DNA of 64,000 nucleotides from Ruegeria_C sp041537925 (GTDB taxonomy: Bacteria; Pseudomonadota; Alphaproteobacteria; Rhodobacterales; Rhodobacteraceae): positions 186,001 to 250,000 of the forward strand of contig NZ_JBGOSH010000003.1 in assembly GCF_041537925.1 (NCBI RefSeq), in the 5' to 3' direction. The notes beneath the pieces were generated by a model. That model was not told the origin of the DNA, made no database searches, and saw nothing but the letters and a program-made list of their open reading frames with translations. The position numbers were made by a program, and so were the translations under genes. The number at the start of each line of letters is the position of its first letter. The stretch's first letter is position 1. Shown in pieces: positions 25,143 to 33,650 of the stretch.

Positions 25143-25757
25143 ATGTCGAAAAGCATTGTCGACCACCGCTATTTCATTTGGGCAATTCTGGCACTGCCAT
25201 CTATTCCGATGATCGGTGCTCTGGCATCGGGACAGCCGGGCCCTAATGGCATGCCAATGACAGAAATGCTGCTGCACCCAACAGGTGAGTTCAGCGCAAG
25301 GTTTCTCATCATTGCGATGATGCTCACCCCTTTGCGGATGCTTTTCCCCGGTTCTGGTTTTCTACGCTGGTTGATGAAGCGGCGGCGCTACTTCGGTGTG
25401 GCAGCCTTCTTCTACGCGCTGTTTCACACAGTTCTTTACATCGTTGATATGGGCAGCCTACGGGCCATTCTCGGCGAATTCTTGGCGCTTGGCATTTGGA
25501 CTGGCTGGCTTGCCATGGTGGTTTTTGTGCCGCTCACCATCACCTCCACCGATGATGCGATCCGGCGCTTAGGCCCGCGTTGGAAAACACTTCAACGAAC
25601 TGTCTACATCGTCGCTGTCGCGACCCTGTTGCATTGGATCTTTGTTCACAACAATTTCGGCCCGGCGCTTGTTCATTTCGTGCCGCTTGCGGGTCTCGAA
25701 ATATACCGCGTGCTTCACAACTTTCGGAAACGCTCAACCAGACCTCAGGCGGCATGA
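25143..25757 (+). CDS. Ferric reductase-like transmembrane protein (MsrQ-like)
   Basis: A 204-aa protein with about six helices. Histidines in FFYALFHTVLYI and ATLLHWIFVHNNFG, one helix pair apart, are the expected haem b ligands of the FRD/MsrQ fold. It lacks the flavin/NAD domain of full ferric reductases. MsrQ normally partners MsrP, and no msrP gene is present here; instead a PepSY protein follows directly. It probably passes electrons across the inner membrane to an unknown partner. Start chosen at the ATG after AAGGGACG; the frame extends upstream into the pseudogene. Confidence 0.82.
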   Translation: MSKSIVDHRYFIWAILALPSIPMIGALASGQPGPNGMPMTEMLLHPTGEFSARFLIIAMMLTPLRMLFPGSGFLRWLMKRRRYFGVAAFFYALFHTVLYIVDMGSLRAILGEFLALGIWTGWLAMVVFVPLTITSTDDAIRRLGPRWKTLQRTVYIVAVATLLHWIFVHNNFGPALVHFVPLAGLEIYRVLHNFRKRSTRPQAA

Positions 25758-25758
25758 C

Positions 25759-26070
25759 ATGATTATCCAAAAACGAGCTTTTGCGCTACTGATCCTACTG
25801 TCATTCCCAGTCAGCGCAGGTGCAACCGGGATCCATCAATGCGAAGCCAGGGACAAATCTGACTGGTTGACCAAAGACCAGCTTACAGAGCGTCTGGAAG
25901 CGAGCGGTTGGTCTGTCCGCTTCATGAAGGAAGACGGCGGCTGTTGGGAGGTTTATGGCACCAACCCGGACGGGCAACGTGTTGAAGGATATTTTCATCC
26001 GGTTACCGGAGACCCGGAATTGATCGCACAACGCGGCCGCATTCTTTTTCGCGCTGGAGTTGGTGACTAG
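25759..26070 (+). CDS. Exported PepSY-domain protein
   Basis: A 103-aa protein with a signal peptide (KRAFALLILLSFPVSAGATG) and one PepSY unit (KDQLTERLEASGWSVRFMKE, then CWEVYGTNPDGQRVEGYFHP). Two cysteines remain in the mature protein. Its ATG lies 1 nt after the stop of the ferric reductase-like gene, so they are probably one unit. PepSY proteins of this kind often accompany haem-containing membrane reductases; the role is not established. Confidence 0.8.
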   Translation: MIIQKRAFALLILLSFPVSAGATGIHQCEARDKSDWLTKDQLTERLEASGWSVRFMKEDGGCWEVYGTNPDGQRVEGYFHPVTGDPELIAQRGRILFRAGVGD

Positions 26071-26315
26071 TCCGAATTTCAAGGCAATCCCGACAGGTGG
26101 CGTCCGGATGGATAATCAAGGTGTTCGCTCTTAGCTGCAAGGTGCTTCGATGGGTCCAACCCATGCTTCATGATCAATGGACAGAGCTAAGTTTGCTGGC
26201 GTGTAGGTGCAATGGATAGCCATTGGCGGCTCTGATTACTAATGCCCGATTTGCTCGGGCACGTTTGCGATCAGCGGGTGACAAACTGAGTGCTCCATGC
26301 CCGTCCCTGAAGAAT

Positions 26316-26573
26316 TTACAGTGTAGTCGCAATCCGGCTATCTTTCGCCAACAGTGCAGCCTCAAGGTGCTTCAGTACGTCCAGTGCGCGGTTTTGGTCT
26401 CCCGTCCGAGCAAGCGCATTGTTGTAGGCACGCAGGACTGAACGTGGCCGCCATGGCAACGCCGCTTGCGAGATCCAAGCACGCAATACCGGCGGGAGAC
26501 GGTCAAATTCGCGCATTGGGTCTTCTCTGCGGCGTCGTGTCCGGAGCTTTGTTTGGCCAAGGTTGCGGCCCAT
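26316..26573 (-). CDS. DUF6525 family protein
   Basis: An 85-aa basic protein starting MGRNLGQTKLRTRRRREDPM and continuing FDRLPPVLRAWISQAALPWR, the pattern of DUF6525, a small family seen mainly in Rhodobacteraceae. Its ATG overlaps the stop of the DUF1826 gene as TGATG, so it is the last gene of the zinc-related unit. Function unknown. Confidence 0.8.
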   Translation of the reverse strand: MGRNLGQTKLRTRRRREDPMREFDRLPPVLRAWISQAALPWRPRSVLRAYNNALARTGDQNRALDVLKHLEAALLAKDSRIATTL

Positions 26574-27208
26574 CAATCGACCTCATCGATGTCAAAGACT
26601 GGATCGAGCACAAGAACCAAGCGTGTTTCGCCCGTACCTGCGATGGGTGGAGAGCGATGCAGCAGACCACAAGGCGGGTTCTGGGGCCAGAGCGTGCCGC
26701 GCATGACCATTGGCACTCCAGTGCCTAGGGTGAAGACCCGCTTTGGATTCCCGCCATCGGTCGAGTTTCCATATTGGGTTCCCGTACCTCGATACGTGCA
26801 GATCAATCGGGCATGGATCGCGTCGATGTGGAATTTCCTGCACGCGTTTGTGTTGATCGCATCCAGACGAAGGCGCAAATAGGGCGCGCGCATCATTTCC
26901 GCGAAACGCGTGGCCAGGTCGGAGATATCGTTTTCAAGCCAAGCGCGTTCAGAGACGTCTTCCATACCTGCGATGTTGCATAGGTTCCTGACAGCATCGT
27001 TCACTGCTTCGGGGCGCAGAACGAGCCGCGCCTTGGGCAGCTTCGAAGGATCCAGTGCATCGATCCATGTTTGAAAATCTGATGCCAGCTGGCGGCGCCA
27101 GATTGTTGCAGCGCATCCGGGCATTGCAATCCTCGCCAGCCCGTCTGGTCCGTCACTGACACCAACGCCCACCGCAGCGTTCCTAATTTCAGTTTGGACG
27201 TAACTCAT
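26573..27208 (-). CDS. DUF1826 family protein of the zinc regulon
   Basis: A 211-aa protein. C-terminal HRSPPIAGTGETRLVLVLD and the central LRLDAINTNACRKFHIDAI contain the conserved His/Cys/Arg residues of DUF1826. This family is found next to COG0523 GTPases in Zur-controlled operons, as here. The start overlaps the stop of the upstream GTPase by ATGA; an earlier in-frame start lies inside that gene. The beta-rich C-terminal half recalls 2-oxoglutarate dioxygenase-like folds, but no function is known. Confidence 0.82.
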   Translation of the reverse strand: MSYVQTEIRNAAVGVGVSDGPDGLARIAMPGCAATIWRRQLASDFQTWIDALDPSKLPKARLVLRPEAVNDAVRNLCNIAGMEDVSERAWLENDISDLATRFAEMMRAPYLRLRLDAINTNACRKFHIDAIHARLICTYRGTGTQYGNSTDGGNPKRVFTLGTGVPMVMRGTLWPQNPPCGLLHRSPPIAGTGETRLVLVLDPVFDIDEVD

Positions 27209-28419
27209 GCGGCATCCTCCACTCGGCGCCACAGGGGAAAGGGATCAGGTAAGTCTTCTGGAAGATTGCCCGGGCTTGAGGCAAGGGTCTCGGACAGCAG
27301 GCAGGCGTCAAGCATGGAACTCAATGCTGGCCAATCGATGTCGGCGCCGATGAATACAATTTCCTGTCGCCGGTCGCCCCAGGGTTCCATCCAGTGCTGT
27401 TTGATGTAGTTCTGCGCCGATGTGTGCTCTGGCCATCTTTCTTTTGGCACCGATGCCCACCAGATCCCGATTGGTTTGACGCTTGATAGCGCGCCAGCGA
27501 GCGAGAACTCTGCAACCCACTCAGGTCTGGATGCAATCCAGAAATGACCTTTGGCACGGATCACACCGGGCATTTCGCCGTTCAATACTGCAAGAATTTT
27601 TTCTGGCACAAAAGGTCGGCGCGCTCGGTACACAAAGGACGACACACCGTATTCTTCGGTTTCGGGGACATGGTCGGCAAAACCGTAGAGTTCTTTTGCC
27701 CACATCGGATGTTCGTGGGCTGCGTCGAAATCGAATAACCCAGTGTCCAGGATTGCCGAACTTGCAACTTCGGAATGGTTTGTCTCAATGATTTCGGCGT
27801 CTGCATTCAGACTGCGGATGATCTTGCGCGCGGCGTCGGTGCGTTCGGGGCCCGCGTCGTCTACCTTGTTGAGGATCACGACATCTGCAAATTCAATCTG
27901 GTCCGTCAGCAGGTGGACGAGCGTGCGTTCATCCTCTTCCCCCAATGTTTCGCCACGGTCACGCAGAAAATCATGACTGGAAAAGTCGTTGAGCAGGTTC
28001 ACCGCATCCACGACCGTGACCATGGTGTCGAGCCGAGTAAGGTCCGACAGACTCTCACCGTCTTCGTCGCGGAAATCAAATGTTGCCGCGACGGGCAAGG
28101 GCTCGGAGATGCCGGTCGACTCGATCAGCAAATAGTCGAACCTGCCCTCTATGGCCAACCGCCGCACTTCGGCGAGCAGGTCGTCGCGAAGGGTACAGCA
28201 AATACAACCGTTCGACATCTCGACCAGGGTCTCGTCGATGCGGCTCAGCTTGGTTTCGGCGCGCACAAGGTCAGCGTCGATATTCACCTCGGACATATCG
28301 TTGACGATCACAGCGACACGTCTGCCTTCGCGGTTGTTCAGCACGCGGTTCAGCAGGGTGGTTTTTCCGGCCCCAAGGAAGCCGGACAATACGGTGACAG
28401 GAAGGCGGGTATCAGTCAT
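27205..28419 (-). CDS. zigA: COG0523/CobW-family GTPase, ZigA-like zinc chaperone
   Basis: A 404-aa P-loop GTPase: Walker A GFLGAGKTT, the metal motif NGCICCTLR (CxCC), ESTGISEPLP, and NKVD for guanine specificity. The C-terminal CobW_C domain (about 265-380) contains KGHFWIASRP. Position in a Zur-type regulon, followed by DUF1826, fits the ZigA-type group that supplies zinc to client enzymes when zinc is scarce. It overlaps the upstream second GTPase by 8 nt. The symbol reflects subgroup resemblance only. Confidence 0.88.
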   Translation of the reverse strand: MTDTRLPVTVLSGFLGAGKTTLLNRVLNNREGRRVAVIVNDMSEVNIDADLVRAETKLSRIDETLVEMSNGCICCTLRDDLLAEVRRLAIEGRFDYLLIESTGISEPLPVAATFDFRDEDGESLSDLTRLDTMVTVVDAVNLLNDFSSHDFLRDRGETLGEEDERTLVHLLTDQIEFADVVILNKVDDAGPERTDAARKIIRSLNADAEIIETNHSEVASSAILDTGLFDFDAAHEHPMWAKELYGFADHVPETEEYGVSSFVYRARRPFVPEKILAVLNGEMPGVIRAKGHFWIASRPEWVAEFSLAGALSSVKPIGIWWASVPKERWPEHTSAQNYIKQHWMEPWGDRRQEIVFIGADIDWPALSSMLDACLLSETLASSPGNLPEDLPDPFPLWRRVEDAA

Positions 28420-29536
28420 GGGTCAGAAACACTTCATCTTTTGTGGCGATTTCAGGTTGATCGGCACGCAGCATGTCGAGGCTTCGCTGCAACTCGGGAC
28501 GGCTGAGATCTCGGGCAATGACCACAATGCGCGAGCGGCGGTCGTCGCCGTCCCACTTCCTCATCGGGACCGGCGGGTCGAATATGTGCTGAACGCCATG
28601 GAAGACGAATGGCGCTTCGATGCCTTCAAGAAATACGATGCCTTTGACGCGCAGAATGTCCGGGCCTTTGAGCGTAATCAGGGTGTCCAACCAAAGGTCA
28701 AAAGCCACGTCTTTCAGCGGCTGGTCCAACACAACCGAGGCGGAACTGATCCGAATATCATGTGGCGAAATCACCATGGGCGACGTCTTGGGCTTGGAGA
28801 AGCCTGAGAGGTTGACTAGTGGGTCAAGTTCAGGGGGTGGAACAGGTGTTGTCCACGCGATCGCATCTTTCGGGTCTATGTCCTTGCGTAGGCCACTCAG
28901 AGCCCACAGCTTTTTGAGCTTGAAACGACCACCAATCACTCGTTCGATCTGTGCGGTGGCGTTCATGTCACTTAGGCGGATTTCAAACGCGTCCGCTGTG
29001 GCAGGCGTGACCAGATCTGTCTTACTGAGCAGAATGAGATCGGCCATCGCAACTTGCGAAACAGCTTCGAACTGTGCGTCCAATGTCGCGGGTCCGTTGA
29101 CCGCATCAACAACTGTGACCAATCCGTCCATGCGGGTGGCACGAGCCAGTTCTGAATCGACCAAGAGCGTCTGGAGAATTGGGCCAGGGTCCGCCAGCCC
29201 GGTTGTTTCGATGACGATCCGTTCAAACCGAAGAACGCCATCCTCCCGCCGTTCGATTAGATCCGCAATTGTCCCAGACAAGTCTCCCCGAATGGAGCAG
29301 CATAGGCAACCGGACTGCATCAGCACGATCTCGTCCTCAACGGATTCAATCAGGTCGTGGTCCAATCCAGCTTCGCCGAATTCATTCACGATTACAGCGA
29401 TTTTTCCGACTCCAGACTCGGATAGCACTGCGTTCAACAGCGTCGTCTTCCCCGCTCCGAGGAAGCCCGTCAGAACGGTAACGGGTATCCGCCGATCCGT
29501 TGTGTTCTCGGCGCCATTTGCTGCACGGGAAATCAC
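28412..29536 (-). CDS. COG0523/CobW-family GTPase (second paralogue)
   Basis: A 374-aa P-loop GTPase with GFLGAGKTT, CxCC in SGCLCCSIR, ETTGLADPGP, and SKTDL as guanine motif. It is a different subgroup from its neighbour (shorter, YjiA/ZagA-like middle) and ends in CobW_C with FHGVQHIFDPP. The start is GTG with AAGGG 5 nt upstream. It is the first gene of the minus-strand unit, 12 bp downstream of a candidate Zur box, so induction under zinc limitation is likely. Confidence 0.86.
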   Translation of the reverse strand: MISRAANGAENTTDRRIPVTVLTGFLGAGKTTLLNAVLSESGVGKIAVIVNEFGEAGLDHDLIESVEDEIVLMQSGCLCCSIRGDLSGTIADLIERREDGVLRFERIVIETTGLADPGPILQTLLVDSELARATRMDGLVTVVDAVNGPATLDAQFEAVSQVAMADLILLSKTDLVTPATADAFEIRLSDMNATAQIERVIGGRFKLKKLWALSGLRKDIDPKDAIAWTTPVPPPELDPLVNLSGFSKPKTSPMVISPHDIRISSASVVLDQPLKDVAFDLWLDTLITLKGPDILRVKGIVFLEGIEAPFVFHGVQHIFDPPVPMRKWDGDDRRSRIVVIARDLSRPELQRSLDMLRADQPEIATKDEVFLTHD

Positions 29537-29548
29537 TGTAGCCCTTTC

Positions 29549-29571
29549 GTGATATTATGTAATATCATTAC
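29549..29571. promoter_or_regulatory. Candidate Zur box upstream of the GTPase operon
   Basis: Two overlapping palindromes: TGATATTA-TG-TAATATCA (29550-29567) and ATGTAAT-ATC-ATTACAT (29557-29573). Read on the minus strand it contains ATAATATCAC, as in enterobacterial znu Zur boxes. It lies 12 bp before the start codon of the first GTPase gene, in position to block its expression. Confidence 0.7.
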
Positions 29572-29735
29572 ATTCTCTCAGTTAAAAGGACAAGCGGCCC
29601 AAGTCATGGTCGCGACTCAAGCTGAAGATTCGTGGTGATCACGCGAAATAGAAGCGCTCAATCTGAGCGCGTTTGGGGCAACGCCAACACTCCAAACACT
29701 GGAACTGTTAACATGCGTCGCCCCTGACGGAATTA

Positions 29736-29765
29736 GCCCTGCCGAAGATTCATCTTTGGCCGGGC
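29736..29765 (-). terminator. Stem-loop after znuA
   Basis: GCCCTGCCGAAGATT and CATCTTTGGCCGGGC form a nearly complete 14-bp stem that starts 12 bp after the znuA stop. The U-tract is weak (TAATTCC), so efficiency as a rho-independent terminator is uncertain. Confidence 0.45.
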
Positions 29766-29777
29766 TGATCGCGCGGA

Positions 29778-30839
29778 TCAAAGGCACTCGGCCAGTGTCT
29801 TGGCCATATTGCGGATGACTTGTGGGTAGAGAGCCGCTCCGGGTTCCAGATCAGATCCGAGCGGGTCGATCACACTGGTTTTGGCTTGGGTTCCACCCAG
29901 CACGGTTTCGACAATTCCGGGGTTGAATTGCGGTTCAGCCAAAACGCAATCAACGCGCTCGTCCTTAATGCGAGCCTGAATTTCGGCAATGCGTGCCGGG
30001 CTCGGATCCGAAGCGTCCCCGATTGAAATCGCACCCGAGGCTGGAAAGTCAAAGGCGTTCTCGAAGTACTGATAGGCGTCGTGGAATACGATGAAACTGC
30101 CACCGCGAACCGGCTCAAGCGTCGCGGCCACTTCAGCGGATAGCGCATCCATTTCCTCGCGTGCCGCCGCAGCGTTCGCAAAGTAAGCCCCTGCATTGTC
30201 CGGATCTACCGACGACAGTTGAGCAGCGATCACGTTCAACCATGTGTTGGCGTTTTCAGGTGACAGCCAGGCATGCGGGTCATGATCGCCATGGTCGTGA
30301 CCTTCGTGATCGTCATGGCCTTCATGATCGTCATGTTCTTCGCCCAGTGCATGCTCCTCTTGGTCGTCGTCATGCGCATGTTCTTCGTCTTTGGCGTGTT
30401 CGTTGCCGTGATCATTGTCTTCATGCTCCGCATGTTCCTCATCACCATGATCGTCCTCATCGCCATGGTCATGCGCTTCGAACGAAGACCCCTCGCGGAA
30501 ATTCAGAAGGATAGTGCCGTCAGATTCAAGCAGGGTTGTGACAGTCGCGCCGTCAGCAAGGGTTTCAACCGCGCCTTCCATCCAGGGCGTCAGGTCCTCA
30601 CCAATCCAAAATACAAGGTCCGCTTCTTGCAGTGCTGCCGCTTCGGATGGGCGCAGATTGTATTCGTGGGGCGAGGCGCCCGGAGGCACAATCAGGTCGG
30701 GTATCCCAACACCATCCATGACACGCGCCACCAATGAATGCACCGGTGCAATATCTACTGCAACATTCGGAACATCTGCCATTGTCGTTCCACCCATTAA
30801 CGCCGCGGTGATCGAAACTGGTAGAAGCTTTCTGGACAT
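29778..30839 (-). CDS. znuA: Zinc ABC transporter substrate-binding protein with long His/Asp-rich loop
   Basis: A 353-aa cluster A-I metal-binding protein with signal peptide (residues 1-21). Zinc ligands are H34 (DIAPVHSLV), H58 (GASPHEYN), H189 (DPHAWLSP) and the later D/E in SDLEPGA. Between residues 122 and 189 lies a loop with 18 histidines among Asp and Glu. Such loops occur in zinc-specific ZnuA but are usually shorter (about 20-30 residues). It captures zinc in the periplasm for ZnuB/ZnuC, which are encoded on the other strand beyond zur. Start placed after the Zur box; the frame stays open far upstream but overlaps zur. Confidence 0.95.
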   Translation of the reverse strand: MSRKLLPVSITAALMGGTTMADVPNVAVDIAPVHSLVARVMDGVGIPDLIVPPGASPHEYNLRPSEAAALQEADLVFWIGEDLTPWMEGAVETLADGATVTTLLESDGTILLNFREGSSFEAHDHGDEDDHGDEEHAEHEDNDHGNEHAKDEEHAHDDDQEEHALGEEHDDHEGHDDHEGHDHGDHDPHAWLSPENANTWLNVIAAQLSSVDPDNAGAYFANAAAAREEMDALSAEVAATLEPVRGGSFIVFHDAYQYFENAFDFPASGAISIGDASDPSPARIAEIQARIKDERVDCVLAEPQFNPGIVETVLGGTQAKTSVIDPLGSDLEPGAALYPQVIRNMAKTLAECL

Positions 30840-30851
30840 CAGACCCTCTAT

Positions 30852-30869
30852 GTGATTGTATAACATTAC
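30852..30869. promoter_or_regulatory. Candidate Zur box in the znuA-zur divergent promoter
   Basis: GTGATTGTATAACATTAC is an imperfect 18-bp palindrome; read on the other strand it starts GTAATGTTATA, the usual Zur half-site. It lies between the divergent starts of znuA (12 bp away) and zur, so one site can control both directions. It shares GTGAT and ATTAC ends with the site at 29549-29571. Confidence 0.65.
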
Positions 30870-30895
30870 GAGCGGCATACATGATATGGAATAAC

Positions 30896-31408
30896 ATGAC
30901 AAGTGATACACAACCGATGCCGACCTATGACCCAGCGCTGGTCGGTTTTCAGAAGCATGACCACGAGAACTGCGTTGAGACTGCTTTGGCAACGGCCGAG
31001 GAGCGATGCAGTGAGGAAGGGCTACGTCTGACGCCAGTTCGGCGAAAAGTGTTGGAAATGCTGCTACAGGAACACCGAGCGCTCGGTGCCTACGTAATAC
31101 TTGACTGCTTGCGCGAAGAAGGATTCGGATCCCAACCACCAGTGGCATACCGTGCGCTTGATTTTCTGGTCGAGAATGGGTTTGTGCATAAGATCGAGCG
31201 TCTGAATGCGTTCGTTGCCTGCTCACATCCGGGAGCGATACATTCGCCTGCCTTTATGATCTGCCGGAAGTGTGACGCGGTGGCCGAGGCACAATCTGCC
31301 CCAGCTAAAGGCGCATTTGGCGCTGCTGCCCGCGCGGTAGGATTTGAGATCGAGCGAACGGTAGTGGAAGCCGAAGGCATCTGCCCCGATTGCACCGAGA
31401 AGGCCTAA
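30896..31408 (+). CDS. zur: Fur-family zinc uptake regulator
   Basis: A 170-aa Fur-family protein. The DNA-binding domain includes LTPVRRKVLEMLLQEHRALG and PPVAYRALDFLVENGFVHKI. The metal sites are the structural zinc cysteines CRKCD and CPDC near the end, plus HSPAFMIC and the HDHENC stretch near the N-terminus. Zur type is inferred from position between znuA and znuCB. Two other ATGs, five codons upstream and eight codons downstream, are possible starts; the ribosome-binding site is weak for all. It represses zinc uptake when zinc is sufficient and is probably autoregulated through the adjacent box. Confidence 0.9.
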   Translation: MTSDTQPMPTYDPALVGFQKHDHENCVETALATAEERCSEEGLRLTPVRRKVLEMLLQEHRALGAYVILDCLREEGFGSQPPVAYRALDFLVENGFVHKIERLNAFVACSHPGAIHSPAFMICRKCDAVAEAQSAPAKGAFGAAARAVGFEIERTVVEAEGICPDCTEKA

Positions 31409-31410
31409 AG

Positions 31411-32151
31411 ATGTCTCTTGTTTCTGTCGAAGGGCTAAGCGTCCGCTACGGCTCCAATACCGTTCTGCATAATGTCGTGATGACAATCGAACCCGGTGAG
31501 ATCGTGACAATCGTCGGTCCTAATGGGTCCGGCAAAACCAGTTTGCTGCGCGCGATCATAGGCGCGACCAAGCCGGTGGAGGGGGGCGTTGTAAAGAAAC
31601 CGGGTCTAAAGATTGGGTATGTCCCGCAAAAGCTGCACATCGATCCCACTTTGCCGATCACGGTTGAACGCTTCATGCGCCTGACCAACCATGTGTCACG
31701 GCAACGTTGCGCAGATGCACTCGACTCTGCCGGCGTCCCTGATCTGTGGAAACGCCAGATGTCGCAACTCTCTGGTGGGCAGTTTCAGCGGGTTCTGTTG
31801 GCCCGAGCGCTGATTAACCAGCCCGACGTCCTGTTGCTGGATGAGGCGACGCAGGGTCTGGACCAGCGGGGATCAGCAGCCTTCTACCAACAGATCGAGA
31901 CGGTGCGCCGCGAAACAGGCTGCGCCATATTGATGATCAGCCACGAATTACACGTTGTCATGAGCGCGTCAGACAGGGTCATTTGCCTCAACGGTCACGT
32001 GTGTTGCGAAGGCTCCCCCGCGGTCGTCGCCTCGGCCCCGGAATATCGGGCCCTGTTTGGAACCGGCACGGGCGGCGCGCTTGCCCTCTATCGGCACCAT
32101 CATGATCACCACCATGACCATGGTGAAGACCCCAAGGAAGCGGCAGAATAA
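31411..32151 (+). CDS. znuC: Zinc ABC transporter ATP-binding protein with His-rich tail
   Basis: A 246-aa ABC ATPase: Walker A GPNGSGKTS, signature LSGGQFQRVLLARAL, Walker B VLLLDEAT, and H-switch ISHELH. The C-terminus carries RHHHDHHHDHGEDPKEAAE, eight histidines within the last 20 residues, which suggests zinc sensing or storage on the cytoplasmic face. It lies 2 nt after zur and overlaps znuB by one base (TAATG). Confidence 0.95.
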   Translation: MSLVSVEGLSVRYGSNTVLHNVVMTIEPGEIVTIVGPNGSGKTSLLRAIIGATKPVEGGVVKKPGLKIGYVPQKLHIDPTLPITVERFMRLTNHVSRQRCADALDSAGVPDLWKRQMSQLSGGQFQRVLLARALINQPDVLLLDEATQGLDQRGSAAFYQQIETVRRETGCAILMISHELHVVMSASDRVICLNGHVCCEGSPAVVASAPEYRALFGTGTGGALALYRHHHDHHHDHGEDPKEAAE

Positions 32152-32948
32152 TGCTTGATGATTTCATGACACGTGCAACGCTCGCGGGTGTTGGCGTTGC
32201 GTTTGCCGCTGCTCCGCTGGGATGTTTCGTGGTGTGGCGCCGCATGGCGTATTTCGGAGATGCCACAGCACACGCGGCGATCCTTGGCGTTGCCCTCTCA
32301 CTGACTTTTCAGATGTCGATTTTCACAGGTGCGTTGGCCGTAGCACTGATCATGGCGCTGACTGTGACATTATTGGCCGGGCGCGGGTATGCGATGGATA
32401 CGCTTCTGGGTGTTCTGGCGCATTCCGCGCTGGCCTTCGGTCTTGTCGCGGTCTCGTTCCTGTCCGGTGTTCGCATCGACCTAATGGCGTACCTCTTTGG
32501 TGACATTCTTGCTGTGTCGCGAACTGATTTGGCCGTGATCTGGGGCGGTGCAGCTCTTGTTGTGGCCCTGATCGCATGGCGTTGGTCTGAACTGCTGACT
32601 GCAACACTGAACGAAGAACTGGCTTATGCCAGCGGTTTTGACCCCAAGCGCGAACAATTGATCCTGACAGTGTCCCTCGCGGTGACCGTGGCGGTCGCAA
32701 TCAAGGTCGTGGGCGTTCTGCTGATCGCTGCAATGCTGATCATTCCGGCCGCCGCCGCGCGTAGTCTGGCTCGATCACCGGAATCGATGGCCTTGATTGC
32801 CGCCGTGATAGGTGCGGTTTCGTCCGTGGTTGGTTTGAGAGCGGCATATGTTTTTGATACCCCGGCAGGCCCTTCTATCGTTTGCGTTGCCGCGGTTCTT
32901 TTCGCGTGCTTTAGCCTCATTGGGTGGCAAACCCGAGATGGAACCTAA
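32151..32948 (+). CDS. znuB: Zinc ABC transporter permease
   Basis: A 265-aa ABC-3 family membrane protein with about eight helices. GDATAHAAILGVALSLTF and the later AAMLIIPAAAARSLARS segment are family hallmarks. It forms the inner-membrane channel of the Znu system. The 167 bp after its stop hold nothing recognisable before the IS110 remnant begins. Confidence 0.94.
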   Translation: MLDDFMTRATLAGVGVAFAAAPLGCFVVWRRMAYFGDATAHAAILGVALSLTFQMSIFTGALAVALIMALTVTLLAGRGYAMDTLLGVLAHSALAFGLVAVSFLSGVRIDLMAYLFGDILAVSRTDLAVIWGGAALVVALIAWRWSELLTATLNEELAYASGFDPKREQLILTVSLAVTVAVAIKVVGVLLIAAMLIIPAAAARSLARSPESMALIAAVIGAVSSVVGLRAAYVFDTPAGPSIVCVAAVLFACFSLIGWQTRDGT

Positions 32949-33115
32949 TTCCTTTACACAAGAGTATGCCGAGCAAAGATCACCTATTTACTCTGGTTCG
33001 GCTTGCAGGCTTCGGTCTGTTGTATCCGGATCGAAAAACTTCGGTGCATTTTCTGACATAGCCTTTTTGGCTTAACCGGGGATCGTCTGCGACCAATCGC
33101 AAATGCTCGAAAGTC

Positions 33116-33640
33116 GGGAATGGGGCCTTGCCATTTACCAATCGAAGTTGTGCGTCCCAGGCGCTGCTAGCCGCCTGTTGAATGCTGGAGTGGGGTTCAG
33201 CCTAACCATGCTGCAAAATCGCGGACCTGTCTGAATGTCGAAGGGTGTGGTGCAAGTCCAGCAATCGCTGTCGCAACTACCGGGCCAACGCCTGGTATCG
33301 CGGTAAACCTCTGACATGTTTCATCTTCCCGCGCACGCTGTGCGATTTGCGCTTCCAACTCTCGCCCCCAATAATGGCTCCCGGAACAAGCCTCCATCAC
33401 AATGGTGCACGCTGACAGTTCTGCAACAAACGACAGAAGTTTGTTGCGTCAGAGTTGTTTGCGAAAAACCACCTCTCCTGCAGAGCTGCAGCCATGAAGT
33501 TGAAGCACATTCTTCGCAAGATCTATGCCGACAAGGTCCAAATCCGCCACTTTGCAAACCTCCTGATGGCTGCCACCTCCAAAACCTATCAGATGAGAGA
33601 TCAGGGGATGTCCATTCTATCAGAGCCTCTACCCTCTATG
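33116..33640 (-). mobile_element. Decayed IS110-family element (left end and broken transposase)
   Basis: Read on the minus strand, a GTG at 33550 opens VADLDLVGIDLAKNVLQLHG (the DEDD-domain start of IS110 transposases), then stops at TGA after FRKQL. The same frame resumes with LSACTIVMEACSGSHYWGRE, but about 100 codons are missing before TAIPGVGPVVATAIAGLAPH, the C-terminal helix-hairpin-helix part. Two more stops interrupt AAWLG and HSTGG. The 90 bp before the GTG match the upstream end of a second copy near 57.7 kb, in opposite orientation. Confidence 0.8.
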
Positions 33641-33650
33641 ATCGCTGTCG

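Noticed and set aside
30236..30514. Tandem-repeat or CRISPR-like pattern in the middle of znuA
   Set aside because: The periodic sequence comes from His/Asp codons (CAT/GAT) of the metal-binding loop, with no spacer structure. No CRISPR array was seen elsewhere.
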